Source of the DNA: Alloprevotella tannerae
GTDB lineage: Bacteria; Bacteroidota; Bacteroidia; Bacteroidales; Bacteroidaceae
Direction of reading: 5' to 3'
NCBI GenBank assembly: GCA_015259125.1
Contig: JABZGR010000008.1
Location: 1 to 64,000 of the forward strand
Length of the DNA stretch: 64,000 bases
Below, piece after piece: positions 45,038 to 53,714 of this stretch. Made by a program: the position numbers and the translations under genes. The notes below the pieces were generated by a model that did no database searches, was not told the DNA's origin, and saw only the letters and a program-made list of their open reading frames with translations. Within the stretch, counting starts at the first letter, position 1. The number at the start of each line of letters is the position of its first letter.

Positions 45038-46528
45038 TTAATTGGAGAAGTGACTATAAACGACCGACATCTTCACCGAGTTATTATTACCTCCGTTTAG
45101 TTTTACGCTAGTCAGCCCTAATTCATTTCTAACGCGCAATAGCGTTTTAATTGTTTCTCCTGTACTTTGATTTTGAGTCAAACTGTATTCTGTGGCTACT
45201 GGTATAAGCATTACCTTATTCCAATCAGGATGTGTAGTCTCCCAAGTTTGATATTTCGCCTGTCGCTGCGCTTCTGTATCCGATTCTGTAACACCAGCCC
45301 CTTTATCACGCTCTATTTTCAATGCAGTAATCATTTGGCCGATATTGGTAAAAGAATACATGTTATAGCTCGAGTTATAATCTGCCAAATAAGAGTTTTC
45401 AGCATTTGTCAACTTACCTTCCTCAAAGAAAGAGAACATCTCCGACTTCCTTACCATCAATAAAGTGGGTGCAGGATTTAATTTATACCCAGGCGTCGAT
45501 GTGTTGTTATAACGGGAGAAAGAAATGGAAGCGGTATTGATGATATCCTTATAATGCGCGCCGGCAACGACCTCACTTACAGGTAGCGTTACCTCGGTAA
45601 AGAGGCCCGCAGGCGATTTTACATAAGAGTAAGGATTGCTAGCATTCAGCATTGCTGCCGGAATACTATTATCTACGTGCGTGCTCTGTATTACTTCTTC
45701 CGTGGCAGCCATACGTTGCATTCCGGACATTATCGTGTCTTTTCCGGCTGTCGTTTTTGCTTTATAGGAGAAGTATACTTCAAGTGCTGAAATACGCACA
45801 TTGATCATTGATCCTACACCCCCGACCGATTGAAAATAAAATCCGGGACACACATTATGTATAAAGGAATAAGAATCTTTGAAGTATTCAGGATGAGCAT
45901 AATACTGTTTTAAAATTGTAGTGCCATAATCTTGCGATAAGTCTATGTTTATCGCATGCGACTTCTTTTTTGAAGTCGTCTGGGCCAAAAGATCTTTTAC
46001 AGTATAAGTAATCGTTTTTTGCACGCCGCTTCCGGCGTTCAGAAAAGCCTGAGGATTTAAATTGGTATAGTAGTTTTTGCTTTCATCCAATGTATTCGTT
46101 TTGCTCAACTCCTGCACTTTCAGTTTCATCACCGTAAGAGAATCGCCGTAGAAGCTATCAAAGGCGAGCACCAACTTACAAGAGTCAGCTTTCGGGCCAC
46201 CGGCATCTTTTGAGATCTGCTCCAACTTCGGAAACGTCAATTGTTCCCGGATATGATATTGAGCTAAAAAATCAGACGTAGTTTTCGCCTGCGTTTCAGG
46301 GTCAATTATGCAACCCAATAAGCAAGTATTTGTGTTGGCCAAGACTGAATCGACCTTGATTGTCTTTGAAGTAACCGCATAAGCGGCTTGCGAAGTTTCA
46401 ATATTATCGCCACCGGGCATTACACCGGGCCCGATTGTAACGGTATCATCGCTGCACGCAGCCAGCAGCAATAAAGAAAAAACAACTGTTAGCGAAAAAA
46501 TATGCTTCATCTTCTTATTCAAATTCAT
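45038..46528 (-). CDS. DUF4270 family lipoprotein
   Basis: 496 residues. Signal peptide with lipobox (SLLLLAACSDD, Cys about 25), followed by the DUF4270 opening TVTIGPGVMPGGDNI and AVTSKTIKVDSVLANTN. DUF4270 is a Bacteroidales surface/periplasmic lipoprotein family of unknown function, usually found beside a short glycogen-synthase-like gene, as here. The start could also be the ATG at 46510 (six residues shorter); the longer form begins a few bases past a TATTTTTG box. Confidence 0.88.
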   Translation of the reverse strand: MNLNKKMKHIFSLTVVFSLLLLAACSDDTVTIGPGVMPGGDNIETSQAAYAVTSKTIKVDSVLANTNTCLLGCIIDPETQAKTTSDFLAQYHIREQLTFPKLEQISKDAGGPKADSCKLVLAFDSFYGDSLTVMKLKVQELSKTNTLDESKNYYTNLNPQAFLNAGSGVQKTITYTVKDLLAQTTSKKKSHAINIDLSQDYGTTILKQYYAHPEYFKDSYSFIHNVCPGFYFQSVGGVGSMINVRISALEVYFSYKAKTTAGKDTIMSGMQRMAATEEVIQSTHVDNSIPAAMLNASNPYSYVKSPAGLFTEVTLPVSEVVAGAHYKDIINTASISFSRYNNTSTPGYKLNPAPTLLMVRKSEMFSFFEEGKLTNAENSYLADYNSSYNMYSFTNIGQMITALKIERDKGAGVTESDTEAQRQAKYQTWETTHPDWNKVMLIPVATEYSLTQNQSTGETIKTLLRVRNELGLTSVKLNGGNNNSVKMSVVYSHFSN

Positions 46529-46538
46529 TTATTCTTGG

Positions 46539-46546
46539 CAAAAATA
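46539..46546 (-). promoter_or_regulatory. TATTTTTG -7 box of the DUF4270 gene
   Basis: The minus-strand box ends 10 bases before the ATG at 46528, so the leader is very short. Confidence 0.55.
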
Positions 46547-46673
46547 CGATAACTACAAAGAAAGACAAAGGAATATACCCTTTTTCTACTTTGATGACAG
46601 CTTGTAATACGCGTCGACATCGCAGATTGCTCTATTCTGATTGCTGATAGCCGGCTCTTGCCGCCAAATAAAT

Positions 46674-46705
46674 AAAGGAAGGAGACGCAAGCGCTTCCTT
46701 CCTTT
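46674..46705 (-). terminator. Terminator after the GT5 gene
   Basis: The stem AAAGGAAGGA...TTCCTTCCTTT has an inner CGC/GCG pair and is followed on minus by TTTATTTATTT. Confidence 0.75.
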
Positions 46706-46734
46706 TATTCTGTATAACCTATCAATCGGAGCGC

Positions 46735-47547
46735 TTATTCGTAAAGTCGCTCAAAGAAATCAGCATAAGCCTTTCCTGTATCCTCAGCCTCAGCATTGTT
46801 GAGCGTAGGTAGGCCTAACTTTTGAGCATAAGCCATCAATTCCGGAGAAACGCCTTCTTCGGCTTGTATAAACCCGTCCGAATAGTTAAGTGCAAGCATA
46901 CTCAACGCATTAGGAGAGGATAAATCTAAATCAAGATGGTCGATTGTAGCTTTAGGCAACTCTCTAAATTGTAGGCACTCTTTAAAATTCTCAGCCGGAG
47001 GCGTCTGAAGCTCATCACTGCAAGCAGAAAAGACCACTTTGGCATCGGCAAAGGCTGGCTCTTCTTTGTATGCGGTCTTAATGAAGAAAGGTGCGATAGA
47101 AGAAATCCAGCCATGGCAGTGGATCACGTCCGGTTTCCACCTCAGCTTTTTGACTGTTTCCAAAACGCCTCTAGCATAAAAAATAGCTCGTTCGGCATTA
47201 TCGCTATATTCATTCCCATCTTCATCAGCTCTCATCTTCCGCTTATGGAAATAATCGTCATTATCTATAAAGTAAACTTGCATTCTCGTTGAAAGAATGG
47301 AGGCTACTTTAATGATAAGTGTATGATCGGTATCATCAATAATGATGTTCATTCCCGATAGACGTATGACTTCGTGCAACTGATTTCTACGTTCATTGAT
47401 CGTACCCCAACGCGGCATAAATGTGCGTACTTCATGCCCTGACTCCTGCATAAGTCGGGGCAACTCTTGCCCCAATTTGGACATGTTAGATTGCTGAACG
47501 TAGGGTGTAATCTCTTGTGTGATAAATAATATCTTTTCAGATCTCAT
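46735..47547 (-). CDS. Glycogen/starch synthase-like protein, GT5 N-terminal domain only
   Basis: 270 residues matching just the N-terminal Rossmann domain of glycogen synthase: ILFITQEITPYVQQSNMSKLGQELPRLM, then VRTFMPRWGTINERR, ending DVIHCHGWISSIAPFF and a helical tail. GlgA enzymes have about 480-550 residues, and the C-terminal ADP-glucose-binding domain is missing. The gene is not broken; it ends cleanly before a terminator, and this short form is common beside DUF4270 in Bacteroidales. Whether it catalyses anything is unclear. A TACCTTTG box lies at 47653-47660. Confidence 0.8.
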   Translation of the reverse strand: MRSEKILFITQEITPYVQQSNMSKLGQELPRLMQESGHEVRTFMPRWGTINERRNQLHEVIRLSGMNIIIDDTDHTLIIKVASILSTRMQVYFIDNDDYFHKRKMRADEDGNEYSDNAERAIFYARGVLETVKKLRWKPDVIHCHGWISSIAPFFIKTAYKEEPAFADAKVVFSACSDELQTPPAENFKECLQFRELPKATIDHLDLDLSSPNALSMLALNYSDGFIQAEEGVSPELMAYAQKLGLPTLNNAEAEDTGKAYADFFERLYE

Positions 47548-47652
47548 ATTGCGGTAGAAGTAAATCTTCTATGGTTTTGTTCTACTATTGCTTTATAAGA
47601 CTCAGAAACATTTAAGATGCATACATTTCCTCATCTTACAGCTTTAATGGTG

Positions 47653-47660
47653 CAAAGGTA
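47653..47660 (-). promoter_or_regulatory. TACCTTTG -7 box of the GT5 gene
   Basis: Located about 106 bases before the start on minus. Confidence 0.55.
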
Positions 47661-48055
47661 CACAAAATAAATCAATTAACGCTTATAAACTCCTCAAAAG
47701 AAGCCTTTATAATTGCATCAAACCTAAAATCACTGAGCTATGTTCAAAGAAAAAGTCAATTATAGTACGAGATCAGATCATCATCGGTCTATTTATATTC
47801 TGACAATTCTCCATTTAAAAGCTAAAACACTTTGGGTTAACCACATTACAGCCAAGATCTAACGAAGCGAAATAAATCATTGCTAATCAACAATATTACT
47901 CATAAAAACATCTACTCTTTTCAGACCCACGACTACCTATACAGACTGCCACAAACCGGAGCATCAGAATCAGATTAATCGAAAAGAATCCATCTACATC
48001 TTAAAGGGAACTTATAACATACCATTACGAGCCAACAAAGGCCCACGCAGAACTT

Positions 48056-48139
48056 GTACGCTCACGATGGTACGCATTTTTCATCACGAGCGCACGTTTG
48101 TACTTTCGTGAGCGTACAGGTGTACGCTCACGAAGAAAA
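48056..48139. repeat. Class I four-unit palindrome array no. 4
   Basis: Cores lie at 48062 (TCACGA), 48084 (TCACGA), 48106 (TCGTGA) and 48128 (TCACGA), each 22 bases apart, with five exact GTAC tetramers around them. The array is in the 977-base divergent gap between the GT5 gene and the ABC-F gene, the largest gap in the window. The gap also holds both genes' promoters and a hairpin at 48362-48407; I find no protein gene in it. Confidence 0.85.
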
Positions 48140-48361
48140 ACCGCGCAAGCTTCCCCCTGTAGCACTACACCAAGCATTTTTCTCAAACTTTATGCATCCG
48201 TATTATGTCATTGTCTACTTTTCGCATTGGCTCCCCTCCCCTCGTTGCGTAAAGCTAAGACAAGAACAGCCTCACACCAGTGCTAAACAACGACCAGAGT
48301 GATGCCCTCAACGACGCTCCAAAGCGTGCGGAGTCAAGACTAAGATTGGTCTTCCTATTTC

Positions 48362-48407
48362 AAAAGAACAGGAAAATAGCATTTGAGGCCCCACAATCTG
48401 TTCTTTT
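48362..48407 (+). terminator. Terminator-like hairpin in a gene-free gap
   Basis: The stem AAAAGAACAG/CTGTTCTTTT has a 26-base loop. A second short GC-rich stem-loop (GACTCC-type) lies about 40 bases upstream. It may end an unannotated small RNA. Confidence 0.35.
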
Positions 48408-48472
48408 CATGCCATCTACGCATTGCAAATCTCTTCTAAACTGACATTCATATAGATAAGCAGCTTTGTTAC

Positions 48473-48503
48473 TTTGTCGTCTCGACTCTTATCACTAACT
48501 TCG
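48473..48503 (+). promoter_or_regulatory. Promoter of the ABC-F gene
   Basis: TTTG at 48473-48476, a 19-base gap, then TAACTTCG at 48496-48503. The ATG follows at 48525. Confidence 0.65.
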
Positions 48504-48524
48504 CGCCTAAAATTAAAAAGCGAT

Positions 48525-50141
48525 ATGATCACATTGACAAATCTTGCCGTTCAGTTTGGCAAGCGCGTCTTATACAAAGACGTGAATATGAAGTTTACCA
48601 ACGGAAATATTTATGGCGTTATCGGCGCAAACGGCGCGGGAAAATCTACGCTCTTAAAAGCGATATCGGGAGAACTGGAACCGACAAAAGGCAACATCGA
48701 ACTGGGCGCTGGCGAACGACTTTCTGTATTATCTCAGGACCACTTCCAGTTTGATGAGCACACAGTGCTAAATACGGTCTTGATGGGCCACACGGTGATG
48801 TGGGATATTATGCAGCAGCGCGATGCTCTCTATGCTAAGGCAGACTTTAGCGATGAAGACGGCATTAAAGTAGCCGAACTGGAGGATAAATTTTCCGAAA
48901 TGGGCGGCTATACGGCAGAAAACGACGCGGCAGAACTGTTAGAGGGCCTCGGTATCAAAACTGTTCTGCATCAAAAGCTAATGGGCGAACTTTCAAATAA
49001 GGAGAAGGTGCGCGTAATGCTTGCTCAAGCGCTGTTTGGAGAGCCGGATAACTTGCTGCTCGATGAGCCTACGAACGACTTAGACCTTGAAACGGTAGAA
49101 TGGTTGGAGGAATATTTGGGCAACTTTGAGCATACGGTATTGGTGGTAAGCCACGACCGTCACTTCCTTGATCAAGTTTGTACGCATACTATAGATATTG
49201 ACTTCGGAAAGGTGACGATGTTTGCCGGCAACTACTCCTTCTGGTATGAATCCAGTCAGTTGGCTTTGCGTCAAGCACAGAATCAAAAGCAGAAAGCAGA
49301 AGAAAAGAAGAAGGAATTGGAAGAATTTATTCGCCGTTTCTCTGCTAATGTTGCGAAAAGCCGCCAGACGACTAGCCGTAAGAAGATGTTGGAAAAATTG
49401 AATGTGGACGAAATCAAACCATCTACACGCAAATATCCTGGTATCATATTCCAAATGGAGCGCGAGCCGGGCAACCAAATTTTAGAGGTAGAAGGACTGA
49501 AGGCTGTAACGAAAGATGGCGAAGTATTGTTTGACAACATCAACTTTACGGTAGAAAAAAACGATAAAATCGTTTTCATCAGCCACGATCCAAGAGCTAT
49601 GACGGCCTTGTTTGAGATCATCAATGGCAATCAGGAGGCAGCTGCGGGCGAATTTAAATGGGGCGTTACGATCACAACGGCTTATTTGCCTTTGGACAAC
49701 ACGTCATTCTTCGACTGCGACTTGAACATGATCGATTGGCTGAGCCAATTTGGCACAGGAAATGAGGTATACTTCAAAGCCTTTTTAGGTCGAATGCTCT
49801 TCAAAGACGAGGACATCATGAAGAAAGTCAACGTCTTGTCCGGAGGAGAAAAGATGCGATGCATGATTGCGCGAATGCAATTGAAAAATGCCAACTGCTT
49901 GATCTTAGACACGCCGACTAATCATTTGGATATGGAGAGCATTCAAGCATTTAACAACAACCTGAAAGGGTTCAAAGGCAATGTCTTGTTCTCAAGCCAC
50001 GACCACGAGTTTATCGAAACCGTAGCCAATCGCGTCATAGAATTGACCCCGAACGGCGCTATCGATAAGTTGACGAGCTACGAAGACTACATCCACGATG
50101 AACATATAAAGGAACTTCGCCAAAAGATGTACGGAGAATAA
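48525..50141 (+). CDS. ABC-F family ATPase with degenerate second nucleotide site
   Basis: 538 residues, soluble, two ABC domains. Domain 1 has Walker A GANGAGKSTLL, a variant signature LSNKEKVRV and Walker B LLLDEPTNDLD. A Lys/Glu-rich linker follows (about 245-290). Domain 2 has a good signature LSGGEKMRC, but the Walker A position reads FISHDPRAMTALF (no GxxGxGKS) and Walker B is LILDTPTNHLD with Thr for the catalytic Glu. ABC-F proteins act on the ribosomal E site in translation quality control or antibiotic protection; this subgroup's role is unknown. The start at 48525 is favoured because the longer frame runs over the promoter. Confidence 0.88.
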   Translation: MITLTNLAVQFGKRVLYKDVNMKFTNGNIYGVIGANGAGKSTLLKAISGELEPTKGNIELGAGERLSVLSQDHFQFDEHTVLNTVLMGHTVMWDIMQQRDALYAKADFSDEDGIKVAELEDKFSEMGGYTAENDAAELLEGLGIKTVLHQKLMGELSNKEKVRVMLAQALFGEPDNLLLDEPTNDLDLETVEWLEEYLGNFEHTVLVVSHDRHFLDQVCTHTIDIDFGKVTMFAGNYSFWYESSQLALRQAQNQKQKAEEKKKELEEFIRRFSANVAKSRQTTSRKKMLEKLNVDEIKPSTRKYPGIIFQMEREPGNQILEVEGLKAVTKDGEVLFDNINFTVEKNDKIVFISHDPRAMTALFEIINGNQEAAAGEFKWGVTITTAYLPLDNTSFFDCDLNMIDWLSQFGTGNEVYFKAFLGRMLFKDEDIMKKVNVLSGGEKMRCMIARMQLKNANCLILDTPTNHLDMESIQAFNNNLKGFKGNVLFSSHDHEFIETVANRVIELTPNGAIDKLTSYEDYIHDEHIKELRQKMYGE

Positions 50142-50211
50142 GCTAGACCTTCCTAAAAGAAGTTGAGTTGGCATATACTTTGCTAAACACCCAACAAAAG
50201 CATTAGCACAT

Positions 50212-50796
50212 ATGGATAAAAAGAAACAACATAACACCCCCGAGGACACGACTCAAGCAATAGACGAAAACATTAAGAAAGCTCCTCAAGCAGAAATGCA
50301 AGAGGAGACAGCAGAAGAGAACGCTCAAGAAGAGTTAAGCGTGGAGGAGCAATTGCAAAAAGCTCAAGAGGAAATCCAACATCTAAAGGACAATCATCTG
50401 CGACAATTGGCGGAGTTTGATAACTATAGAAAAAGGACACTCAAAGAAAAGGCTGAATTGATACTAAATGGAGGCGAAAAAGTAATGACTGCGTTCTTGC
50501 CCATCTTAGATGATTTAGCACGCGCACAAAAAAATATTGAAAAGAATCAAGACTACAACACGCTGAAAGAAGGCGTAGATTTAATCGTCAAAAAGCTTTA
50601 TAAAGTTTTGGGCGAGCAAGGCTTGTCTGTAATAGAAGCAGAAGGCCAGCCCTTTGACACAGATTATTTTGAGGCTGTAGCCCTTGTCCCCGTTGAGGAT
50701 GATGCACAAAAAGGAAAGATCATTGATTGTGTGCAAACAGGATACAAACTGAATGATAAAGTAATTCGCCACGCAAAAGTTGTAGTAGGGCAATAA
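50212..50796 (+). CDS. grpE: Nucleotide exchange factor GrpE
   Basis: 194 residues. An acidic, disordered N-terminus (1-55) leads to a long coiled coil (EEQLQKAQEEIQHLKDNHLRQLAEFDNYRKRTLKE) and the beta-domain ending GYKLNDKVIRHAKVVVGQ. It exchanges ADP on DnaK. It is followed by dnaJ after 65 bases with a hairpin in between; dnaK is not in this window. Confidence 0.95.
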   Translation: MDKKKQHNTPEDTTQAIDENIKKAPQAEMQEETAEENAQEELSVEEQLQKAQEEIQHLKDNHLRQLAEFDNYRKRTLKEKAELILNGGEKVMTAFLPILDDLARAQKNIEKNQDYNTLKEGVDLIVKKLYKVLGEQGLSVIEAEGQPFDTDYFEAVALVPVEDDAQKGKIIDCVQTGYKLNDKVIRHAKVVVGQ

Positions 50797-50808
50797 CGCA
50801 TTTAACGT

Positions 50809-50844
50809 AAGCCGAACATGTATTCATTATTATATGTTCGGCTT
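50809..50844 (+). terminator. Hairpin between grpE and dnaJ
   Basis: The stem AAGCCGAACAT/ATGTTCGGCTT has a 14-base loop and no T run. It is likely a partial terminator or a processing site that sets the grpE:dnaJ ratio. Confidence 0.5.
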
Positions 50845-50861
50845 CACGCTTCTATATAAAT

Positions 50862-52019
50862 ATGGCTACAGAGACAGACTTCTATAAAATACTTGAAGTT
50901 GAAAAAACAGCTTCAGCAGAAGAAATTAAATCAGCGTATAAGAAGATTGCTATAAAATATCACCCAGACCGAAATCCGGGCGATAAAGAGGCCGAAGAGA
51001 AGTTTCGCCAAGCAGCAGAGGCTTATGACGTCCTCAGAGATCCGGAAAAACGATCACGATATGACCAATTTGGAAAAGCCGGCGTAGAAGGTGGCTTTGG
51101 CGGATTTGGTGGAGCAGGAATGGATCTTAATGATATCTTTTCTCACTTCGGAGATATTTTCGGCGATATGGGATTTGGTGGTTTCCGTAGCGGTTTTCAT
51201 CAGCAATCACAAACGCGTAAATTTCAAGGGAGCGACCTGCGGTTAAAAGTAAAATTAACCTTACAAGAAATCGCTAAAGGAACGACCAAAAAATTTAAGG
51301 TCAAGAAAGATATTACGTGCAAGGAGTGTAATGGAAGTGGAGCTGCACAAGGCTCCCATCCAGAGACGTGTACAGAATGTAACGGCGCAGGTATTGTATT
51401 GCGGACTCATCACACAATGTTTGGGATGATGCAGTCCCAGGAAGTCTGCCCTCGTTGTCATGGAGAGGGGCATATTATAAAGGATGCTTGCTCTCATTGC
51501 CATGGAGAAGGCGTGGTTAGCGGCGAAGAGATTATCGAAGTAAATATTCCTGCAGGCGTTGCCGATGGAATGATTGTCAACGTTGAAGGAAAGGGAAATG
51601 CAGGCCGACATAATGGCATTCCCGGAAACATACAGGTTATCATTTCCGAAGAAAGCAATGAGGACCTAATTCGCGATGGGCAAGATCTCATCTATAACTT
51701 GCTTCTTACTATTCCACAAGCAACTTTAGGAGATGCAGTTGAAATACCAACCATCGACGGTAAGGCTCGAATTAAAATAGCTCCAGGTACCCAGCCAGGC
51801 ACGACGCTACGACTACGCGGTAAAGGCCTACCAGCAGTCAGAGGCTATGGTTATGGCGTCGGAGACATTGTAGTTAACATAAGTATCTACATTCCGGAGA
51901 CACTTTCAAAAGCGGAAAAGGAATCATTTGAAGCGATGAAAGATAGCGATAATCTTAAAAGCAATCCATCAATCAAAGAAAAGATTTTCAAGGCTTTCAG
52001 AAACTATTTTAATGCTTAG
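50862..52019 (+). CDS. dnaJ: Chaperone DnaJ
   Basis: A 385-residue type I J-protein that delivers clients to DnaK. J domain with HPD in KYHPDRNPGD, a Gly/Phe-rich stretch (about 78-125), four zinc motifs (CKECNGSG, CTECNGAG, CPRCHGEG, CSHCHGEG) and the C-terminal substrate domain. The length is normal. A hairpin terminator lies just after the stop. Confidence 0.97.
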   Translation: MATETDFYKILEVEKTASAEEIKSAYKKIAIKYHPDRNPGDKEAEEKFRQAAEAYDVLRDPEKRSRYDQFGKAGVEGGFGGFGGAGMDLNDIFSHFGDIFGDMGFGGFRSGFHQQSQTRKFQGSDLRLKVKLTLQEIAKGTTKKFKVKKDITCKECNGSGAAQGSHPETCTECNGAGIVLRTHHTMFGMMQSQEVCPRCHGEGHIIKDACSHCHGEGVVSGEEIIEVNIPAGVADGMIVNVEGKGNAGRHNGIPGNIQVIISEESNEDLIRDGQDLIYNLLLTIPQATLGDAVEIPTIDGKARIKIAPGTQPGTTLRLRGKGLPAVRGYGYGVGDIVVNISIYIPETLSKAEKESFEAMKDSDNLKSNPSIKEKIFKAFRNYFNA

Positions 52020-52028
52020 ACTAAAAGA

Positions 52029-52065
52029 GGTGCAAAGGTGATATGAGTCGCTTTTGCACCTTTCC
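52029..52065 (+). terminator. Terminator after dnaJ
   Basis: The stem GGTGCAAA/TTTGCACC is followed by TTTCCTT. Confidence 0.7.
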
Positions 52066-52223
52066 TTAACTAAATATCCTAAGATTACATTATTTTTTAT
52101 AGCATATACAGAACACTTCATCCTACTTATCTAATAAACATGTAAAATAGCACAAATAGTTAAACACAGCAAATCTTTTCACATTTAGAGTGCTTGAAGG
52201 ATAACCTAAAGATAAATTGCCAG

Positions 52224-52231
52224 TATCTTTG
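52224..52231 (+). promoter_or_regulatory. TATCTTTG -7 box of rprX
   Basis: The box ends 5 bases before the ATG at 52237, so the mRNA is probably leaderless. Confidence 0.65.
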
Positions 52232-52236
52232 CTGAT

Positions 52237-53709
52237 ATGAAAAAATCTACGATTTGGGCTGTTGCTGTGATAATGGGGAGTGCTTTTTTAGCACTGCTAT
52301 ATTTACAATCGCGTTATTTCCAGCAAGTTTTCCAAATGCGCAAACAGCAATTCGACGAGAATGTTTCTCGTAGTCTTTATCAGGCTGCGCGAGATTTAGA
52401 GTTGAAGGAGACTTATCAACTATTGAAAGACTCAATCACAAAAGCAGATAAGATAACTAACACGACTAATGAAGCAGACACAGCTTTCCGTTACAGCAAT
52501 TTAGAAAAAGAATTCCCCTCCTTACACCTCAGAGAGGCTCGCTTGAAGCGAACGAAAGAAGATCTTGATGCAGAAAGATTAAGAAAGAACGTCACCAACG
52601 TTCTTTTGCATCGCGAAGGAGTCTTAGAGGAAGTGATCAACGAGATCCTTTATAAACCAAGCGCTCACCCTTTATCCGAGAGAATCTCCTCATTGGATAC
52701 AGACTTAAAAAGAGAGCTCAATAATAATGGTATCAATTTGACCTACCATTTCTATGTCACCAACTCAGACGGAGACACAATATATAAATGTCCAGACTAT
52801 GTCGCTGCCACAAATGGAGACACCTATAAACAAGTATTATTCGCCAATGATCCAAGAGCTAAAGTTGGTATTCTATACATTCATTTCCCGGAACTACAGC
52901 GCTATCTTTTCTCCGAAGTGAAATTCATTTGGCCGGCAACAATATTCACCTTCCTCCTCCTATTTATGTTTATCTTTACGATATACACCATATTCCGCCA
53001 GAAGCGCTTATCAGAGATGAAAAATGATTTCGTCAATAATATGACGCATGAATTTAAGACACCCATTTCATCAATATCATTAGCTGCGCAAATGCTGCAG
53101 GATCCTAGCGTAAACAAGAGTGAGGCAATGCTTAATCAACTGACTCGTGTGATCAATGATGAGACAAGGCGCTTACGCTTTCAAGTGGAAAAAGTCTTGC
53201 AGATGTCATTGTTTGATAAAAAAGGAGGTTCTTTTAAGCTGAAAGAGATAGATACTCATAAAATGATCTGCGATGTCGTAAATACATTCCGTCTTAAAGT
53301 AGAAAGCTCTGGCGGAACACTCACGACCAATCTAGCAGCAAAGCAAACGACTGTCTATGGCGACATAATGCACCTGACCAATGTTGTATTCAATCTGTTG
53401 GATAACGCTGTAAAGTATAAATCACAAGAACGAGCGCTTCATCTAAACATCACATCGAAAAATCAAGGAGAAAAAATCATTATCACCATACAAGACAACG
53501 GCATTGGTATTAAGCACGATGATTTAAAAAAGATCTTTGTGCGATTTTATAGAGCCCACACAGGCAACCGCCACGACGTAAAAGGCTTCGGTTTAGGGTT
53601 AGCCTATGTAAAGAATGTTGTCGGGCACCATAAAGGAACAATCCAAGCCGATAGTGAGCTTGGTGTAGGCACGAAATTTATAATTACATTACCCATCATA
53701 AAACAATAA
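52237..53709 (+). CDS. rprX: Two-component sensor kinase RprX-like
   Basis: 490 residues with an N-terminal membrane helix (about 6-25), a periplasmic domain of about 200 residues, a second helix (WPATIFTFLLLFMFIFTIYTIF) and a cytoplasmic kinase. H-box NNMTHEFKTPISSISLAAQM, N-box NVVFNLLDNAVKYK, then QDNGIGIK and GFGLGLAYVK. With the adjoining OmpR-type regulator this matches the RprXY pair of Bacteroides and Porphyromonas. The signal sensed here is not visible from sequence. It precedes rprY by 5 bases. Confidence 0.88.
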   Translation: MKKSTIWAVAVIMGSAFLALLYLQSRYFQQVFQMRKQQFDENVSRSLYQAARDLELKETYQLLKDSITKADKITNTTNEADTAFRYSNLEKEFPSLHLREARLKRTKEDLDAERLRKNVTNVLLHREGVLEEVINEILYKPSAHPLSERISSLDTDLKRELNNNGINLTYHFYVTNSDGDTIYKCPDYVAATNGDTYKQVLFANDPRAKVGILYIHFPELQRYLFSEVKFIWPATIFTFLLLFMFIFTIYTIFRQKRLSEMKNDFVNNMTHEFKTPISSISLAAQMLQDPSVNKSEAMLNQLTRVINDETRRLRFQVEKVLQMSLFDKKGGSFKLKEIDTHKMICDVVNTFRLKVESSGGTLTTNLAAKQTTVYGDIMHLTNVVFNLLDNAVKYKSQERALHLNITSKNQGEKIIITIQDNGIGIKHDDLKKIFVRFYRAHTGNRHDVKGFGLGLAYVKNVVGHHKGTIQADSELGVGTKFIITLPIIKQ

Positions 53710-53714
53710 GAGTT

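Noticed and set aside
48054..48302. 82-codon plus-strand frame in the GT5/ABC-F gap
   Set aside because: It starts inside class I array 4 and has no coding character after it.
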